A DNA stretch of 42,683 bases, from the NCBI GenBank assembly GCA_028696875.1, contig JAQVGF010000003.1:1-42683 (forward strand), written 5' to 3'. The position numbers and the translations under genes were made by a program. Shown one piece after another: positions 38,425 to 42,683 of the stretch. This DNA comes from Dysgonamonadaceae bacterium (GTDB lineage Bacteria; Bacteroidota; Bacteroidia; Bacteroidales; Dysgonomonadaceae). Numbering within the stretch: the first letter of the stretch is position 1; each line of letters starts with the position of its first letter. Under the pieces are notes generated by a model. It made no database searches. It had not been told where the DNA came from and saw only the letters and a program-made list of their open reading frames with translations.

Positions 38425-39068
38425 AACGTATCCCCATCCCAATTTTTAGGGTTGTTAATAATATAATTTTTAATACGATGATATGATTCAACGTCACGGA
38501 TAATATGATCGTAGTAATTCGTTTGCCAATTTTTTATACCCGGTGTGTTTCGTTTAATATTTATCTGTTTTGATGTTATCATCTCCAGTTTCCCAACCAT
38601 TTTTGGTATTATCATTTGTCTGCGTTGTTTGCGGTATTGTTTTATTTCGCCGATGGTGGGTTTATAGTTGGGATTGTGCCACCATTGGTGTTTTGATGGT
38701 TGCGGTGGTGTTTGTTGTGACCGCTGTAGAGAAAATTCATGAATTTTCTTTACCTGAATTCTCTCTACATCAATTCCCCCTACATCGGATTCATCCCTAC
38801 CATCATCCGTCAATTCAATTAACAAATGAATATGATTTGGCATCACAACCCATTCATCGATAATTGCACGAATATGGTAATCATTCATTTTTATGATTTC
38901 ATTTTTCACAATTTCGCCATAGTCAGACAATATCATCACCCCATTTTTAATATTTCCCAAAATACATTCTCTATTTTCCACACAAATGGTAATAAAATAG
39001 TGTCCGTTTGCAGAATAATCCCAATACTGCAATCGGTTTGATTCAATCCGATATCTATTGTTGAATTT
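38418..39068 (-). CDS. REP-associated tyrosine transposase (RAYT, IS200/Y1-like); apparent 5' frameshift
   Basis: HUH motif MPNHIHLLIEL, nucleophile region TNYYDHIIRDVESYHRIKNYIINNPKNW. The reading frame extends upstream of the tracked TTG start (39032) as KFNNRYRIESNRLQYWDYSANGHYF, a RAYT-type N-terminus, back to a TAA with no ATG. Confidence 0.85.
   Translation of the reverse strand, partial: KFNNRYRIESNRLQYWDYSANGHYFITICVENRECILGNIKNGVMILSDYGEIVKNEIIKMNDYHIRAIIDEWVVMPNHIHLLIELTDDGRDESDVGGIDVERIQVKKIHEFSLQRSQQTPPQPSKHQWWHNPNYKPTIGEIKQYRKQRRQMIIPKMVGKLEMITSKQINIKRNTPGIKNWQTNYYDHIIRDVESYHRIKNYIINNPKNWDGDTFR
38726..38771. repeat. REP-like palindrome plus degenerate half-copies embedded in the RAYT reading frame
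   Basis: GTAGAGAAAATTCATGAATTTTCTTTAC (38726-38753; one G/T mispair) followed by gaattctctctac (38756-38768); closely matches the core of the 38391-38424 palindrome. Confidence 0.9.
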
Positions 39069-39072
39069 TTAG

Positions 39073-39996
39073 TCATTGTTTGGTTGTTTGCGTTGTCAAA
39101 TAATTCGCCCTCGCCACTTTCGTTTTCTTTCTTGTTGCATTCGCCATAGGAACTTTCCCCAACAACTTAAAAGCCATCTTCAAATACGCTCCCGAATTTG
39201 AAAATCTTCCACCAAACCCTTCAATAAACATCTTCTTTATGGCAGCCAGCACACTGTAAGCTATCGCTTTTGAGAAGCTGTAGTTGATATTTGCCAATTC
39301 GCTCAAGAAATAGACATATTCGGCATAGAGAAATTCTTTGTTAGTTACCTTTCTGTTTTGTCTGTCGTGCGTAGCAAAAGCGTTTGGCAGATATCCAATT
39401 TTGAAGTTATGAAAATGAGTGCGCTGAATGTAGTTTCTGTCTTCTCCATAATGATAGAACAGGGGACTAAATCCGCCAATCTTTTTGACAACTGCAATTG
39501 GGAGCAACCAAAAAGCAGCATTCACAAAGGGTAATTCAACTAAGAGAGGTGATATTTGCACTATTTCATCGAGAGTTTTCTTGTTGGAATAGTTGGCAAA
39601 GCCATGATCGAGTGATGTACCATCCGATGAGAGATGAACCGGGGAAATAATTCCGAATTCTGAATTTGTCTCCGAAGCAATTATAAGTTTTTCCAACATA
39701 TCTTTTTCAATCCAAGTATCCTGATTCAGTAAAAAAATATAATCGAAACCTTTATCTAATGCATACTTAAAGCCGATATTATTGGCTTTTCCAAAGCCAA
39801 GGTTATCCTTGTTTTCAATCAAGATTACTTGTGGGAAGTCTTTTTGTACTCTTTCAACTGTCTTGTCATTAGAATTATTGTCAATAACGAGCACAGTGGA
39901 AGGAATTGTTGAAGCAAATACCGCCGGCAGGCACTTGTCAATCCACGGTTCAAAATTGTAAGAGACAATAATTACACAAACTTTTTTATTCTTCAT
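39073..39996 (-). CDS. Family 2 glycosyltransferase (rhamnosyltransferase-like)
   Basis: VCVIIVSYNFEPWIDKCLPAVFAS, VLVIDNNSNDKTVE, NKDNLGFGKANNIGFKYALDKGFDYIFLLNQDTWI. Likely start MKNKKVCV. Confidence 0.93.
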   Translation of the reverse strand: MKNKKVCVIIVSYNFEPWIDKCLPAVFASTIPSTVLVIDNNSNDKTVERVQKDFPQVILIENKDNLGFGKANNIGFKYALDKGFDYIFLLNQDTWIEKDMLEKLIIASETNSEFGIISPVHLSSDGTSLDHGFANYSNKKTLDEIVQISPLLVELPFVNAAFWLLPIAVVKKIGGFSPLFYHYGEDRNYIQRTHFHNFKIGYLPNAFATHDRQNRKVTNKEFLYAEYVYFLSELANINYSFSKAIAYSVLAAIKKMFIEGFGGRFSNSGAYLKMAFKLLGKVPMANATRKKTKVARANYLTTQTTKQ

Positions 39997-41449
39997 TATC
40001 ACTGTTTTTTGGTCTTTTTGAAGCAATAAATTGATTAATCTCTGTAGTCATTTCTAAGTTAAACACTCTGCACAAGATTAAATAGACAGCTCCCATTACT
40101 GCCATTGCGGCTAACATTTGCAAAAAACCATTTGATATTTGATAGGATGCAAAATAGGCAGCCAACACCGCCACAAGTGAAAGAGTTACATAAGGAATAA
40201 CATCTCTAATGAAATTCCAAAGAGAGTAGGCAATCAGTTTTTTGGATAGAAATAGCGAAATGATTAATGTGATGTACATGTAAACCACCCAACTCACAGC
40301 CAAACCGGCAATGCCTTGTTTGAAAAATGCGATAATCAGTGCGATTAGGATGATGCGCTTTACAATCTCTACGCTCAAAAAGAAATCGGCTCTCTCTTTG
40401 GCAATAAACAATTCGTTGAGTATAAAAGTAAAAGGTGACACAGCACCACCCAAGCATAATATCTGAAAATAGGGAACAGATGGTAACCACTTTTCACCGA
40501 ATACATTTACAAAAAGAGGTTCGGCAATCAATATTAAGATAACTGCAATGGGGAACGACAAAAATGACATCGTTTTCATTAGTTTTGCTACCACTCGATG
40601 CAATCGTTCGGTTTGTTGATTTATCTCTGAAAGAATAAGCATAGATACCGAACGGAAAGTATCGGAAAGAACGGCAAATGGAGTATCTTGATATTTGTAT
40701 GCTTGTGTATAAAACCCAACTTGTTGCATGGGATAAAACATGGCAATGACACTGGGGTAGATGTTGTTGAAAATGGCGCCTATTGCTCCCGAAGCCAATA
40801 GCTTATTGCTGAAAGCAAAGAATGTTTTTAGTTTGGACATTTTGAAAATCCATTTGGGTCGCCAAGGTGAATAAAGCCACAAAAATAGACTTCTGAAAAA
40901 AGCATATATTACATTTTGTGCAACCAGCGACCACACACCGAATCCTTTCCAAGCCATGATAAGGGCAATTGCGGTTGAGATAACCAGCGCAGAGGTGTTT
41001 GCTTTGGTCTGGGTTTTGAAATCGGATGCTTTGGTAAAGATTACCGTTTGAATCACGCTAAGCCCATTGAATAGGAGAGAAAGGAAAAGCACTCTGGAAA
41101 CAGGAATGAGCATTGGCTCATGGAATAGTTGGGCAATTAATGGTGCAGAAAGAAAGAGTGCTATATATAGAAATGCACTAATGGCAAGATTGAAATAAAA
41201 AACAGTGCTGTATTCAACTGCGCTGATATGTTTTCGATTGAGCAATGCACGCCCAAACCCACTGTCGATTAATAGCGATGAAATGGCGGTGAAAATGAGC
41301 AGTGATCCCATAATTCCATATGCCGAAATATCCAACAAACGCATTAGAAATACACTGCTAATCAGGAAAATAAGTTTCTGACCAAACTTATCTAGAAAAC
41401 TCCAAAAAAGTGCGGTGACAGTTCTTTTCTTAAGTGTTGAATCAGGCAT
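39986..41449 (-). CDS. Polysaccharide flippase (Wzx/WzxC-like, MOP superfamily)
   Basis: ~14 hydrophobic segments; TALFWSFLDKFGQKLIFLISSVFLMRLLDISAYGIMG, GSGFGRALLNRKHIS-like region typical of WzxC-like flippases. Confidence 0.9.
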   Translation of the reverse strand: MPDSTLKKRTVTALFWSFLDKFGQKLIFLISSVFLMRLLDISAYGIMGSLLIFTAISSLLIDSGFGRALLNRKHISAVEYSTVFYFNLAISAFLYIALFLSAPLIAQLFHEPMLIPVSRVLFLSLLFNGLSVIQTVIFTKASDFKTQTKANTSALVISTAIALIMAWKGFGVWSLVAQNVIYAFFRSLFLWLYSPWRPKWIFKMSKLKTFFAFSNKLLASGAIGAIFNNIYPSVIAMFYPMQQVGFYTQAYKYQDTPFAVLSDTFRSVSMLILSEINQQTERLHRVVAKLMKTMSFLSFPIAVILILIAEPLFVNVFGEKWLPSVPYFQILCLGGAVSPFTFILNELFIAKERADFFLSVEIVKRIILIALIIAFFKQGIAGLAVSWVVYMYITLIISLFLSKKLIAYSLWNFIRDVIPYVTLSLVAVLAAYFASYQISNGFLQMLAAMAVMGAVYLILCRVFNLEMTTEINQFIASKRPKNSDNEE

Positions 41450-41510
41450 CTGAGACTGTTTCTAATTTAAATTATGTGTCCACTCTGAAAAATCTATTTC
41501 TATGTCTTAC

Positions 41511-41571
41511 GCCCTAAATCCTCTAAAGAGGACTTTGGCTGAGTGCTGATTAGTAGGATTTTCCTTTAGGG
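41511..41571. repeat. REP-like element, CCCTAAATCCTCT family copy 2 with an inverted partial partner
   Basis: gccctaaatccTCTaaAGAggactttggctg, then aggattttcctttaggg; CCCTAAA (41512-41518) pairs with TTTAGGG (41565-41571). Confidence 0.65.
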
Positions 41572-41798
41572 ACAAAGGGTGAGAAAATTAACAATCAGCA
41601 GTTTTGTATTTCCAGAGAAGACTTATTAGTGCAAAAATACGATAAGTTTTTCACTTGTTAACAGCTTAATGTGCAAATTATAAGAACAAGACACTCCGTT
41701 TCCGATTTTTTTCTTTAAGTTTGGGTCGAGGTGTGGAGGTATGACGTCTGTAGTGTGAAGCCTGTGGTTTTGGTCTGATTTGGTCAGAACGCTTTCCA

Positions 41799-41847
41799 CC
41801 TATCACTTACATCTTACAACTTGCAACTTATTACTTACGACTCTTTT
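41799..41847. repeat. Degenerate heptamer array, 7 units, abutting the queG start codon
   Basis: cctatca|cttacat|cttacaa|cttgcaa|cttatta|cttacga|ctctttt, then t-ATG. Confidence 0.8.
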
Positions 41848-41848
41848 T

Positions 41849-42683
41849 ATGACACCGTCAGAAAAAATAAAACAACACGCACTCTCGTTGGGCTTTGATG
41901 CCTGCGGCATTTGTCGTGCAGAATCAGCCGGGGAAGAAAAGAACCTTCGCAATTGGATTAAATCCGGTTATCAGGGTGATATGTCCTATTTGGAAAGGAA
42001 TATTGAGAAAAGAGACGATCCCCGTTTGTTAGTTCCAGGTGCTAAATCAATTGTATCAGTTGCACTAAATTATTATCCACACGAAAAGCGAAATCCCAAT
42101 CTTCCCAAATTTGCTTATTATGCATACGGAAAAGATTACCACTCTGTGGTAAAAGATAAACTGAAACAACTTTTGGAATTTATCAAAACTATTTATCCCG
42201 AAACTGAAGGACGTTTTTTTAGCGACTCAGCACCCGTTCTTGAACGCTATTGGGCTGCTAAAGCAGGACTTGGATTTATTGGAAAGAACACACTGCTCAT
42301 TATTCCCGGTAAAGGATCATTCTTCTTTTTGGGAGAATTAATTATTAATCAAGAATTGGATTACGATGAACCAATCAATCTATCGTGTGGGTCGTGCACC
42401 CAATGTTTAGATGCTTGCCCAACAGGAGCTATCGAACAACCCAACTTATTGAACGCAACTCGTTGCATCTCTTATCAAACCATTGAGAAGAAAGGAGAAC
42501 AAGACGAAGATGTTTCAACCGGTGATTGGGTTTACGGTTGCGATATTTGCCAACTTGTTTGTCCCTGGAACAGATTTTCAAAACCTCATAACACTCCTGA
42601 GTTTAATCCTTCTCCTGAGTTTCTTTCGCTTGATTTAGAAACATTGCAAACGATGAATCAAGAACAGTTTAGTAGTTTGTTCT
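41849..42683 (+). CDS. queG: Epoxyqueuosine reductase, 3' end off the window
   Basis: My translation: MTPSEKIKQHALSLGFDACGICRAE...SDSAPVLERYWAAKAGLGFIGKNTLLI...CGSCTQCLDACPTGAI...VYGCDICQLVCPWN (two 4Fe-4S motifs). Confidence 0.95.
   Translation, partial: MTPSEKIKQHALSLGFDACGICRAESAGEEKNLRNWIKSGYQGDMSYLERNIEKRDDPRLLVPGAKSIVSVALNYYPHEKRNPNLPKFAYYAYGKDYHSVVKDKLKQLLEFIKTIYPETEGRFFSDSAPVLERYWAAKAGLGFIGKNTLLIIPGKGSFFFLGELIINQELDYDEPINLSCGSCTQCLDACPTGAIEQPNLLNATRCISYQTIEKKGEQDEDVSTGDWVYGCDICQLVCPWNRFSKPHNTPEFNPSPEFLSLDLETLQTMNQEQFSSLF

Noticed and set aside
38570-38863. + strand 97-aa ORF antisense to RAYT
   Set aside because: Shadow ORF; opposite strand has clear HUH transposase motifs.
39986-40026. 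41-nt overlap between glycosyltransferase and flippase ORFs
   Set aside because: Explained by an upstream in-frame ATG; the likely start MKNKKVCV reduces it to about 11 nt.
39073-41449. Glycosyltransferase plus flippase as a full capsule locus
   Set aside because: Only two genes, no polymerase, export or sugar-nucleotide genes in the window; ordinary polysaccharide genes.

Overview
The window is a Bacteroidota (Bacteroidales-like) chromosome segment. From left to right it holds: a compact SusC/SusD polysaccharide-utilisation locus with a membrane-anchored LuxR-type regulator (1-10076); a conserved gene of unknown function; a dut / TPR / DUF4292 / M23 peptidase / nucleoside-transporter run; M16 peptidase and uridine phosphorylase; floA/nfeD/TPR-PD40; guaA; a PgpH-like HD protein, waaA, gltX, wbqC-like, lepB, dapB and an epimerase; rnr; a REP-associated tyrosine transposase (RAYT); a GT2 glycosyltransferase and flippase; and a truncated queG. 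Most coding content is ordinary. The intergenic DNA is unusual in two ways. (1) Degenerate arrays with a strict 7-nt period occur at eight gene boundaries. All eight follow one orientation rule: pyrimidine-rich on the coding strand upstream of a gene, purine-rich downstream. Several transcription units are therefore bracketed by inverted heptamer arrays. (2) There are several families of REP-like hairpin elements, some as inverted doublets with compensatory stem changes. A RAYT gene carries a REP-like palindrome inside its own reading frame, ends inside a 34-bp perfect palindrome shared with the convergent rnr stop codon, and appears to need a 1-nt frameshift in an A5 tract to reach its natural ATG, which overlaps the upstream gene's stop. 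Everything here was read by eye; no searches were run.
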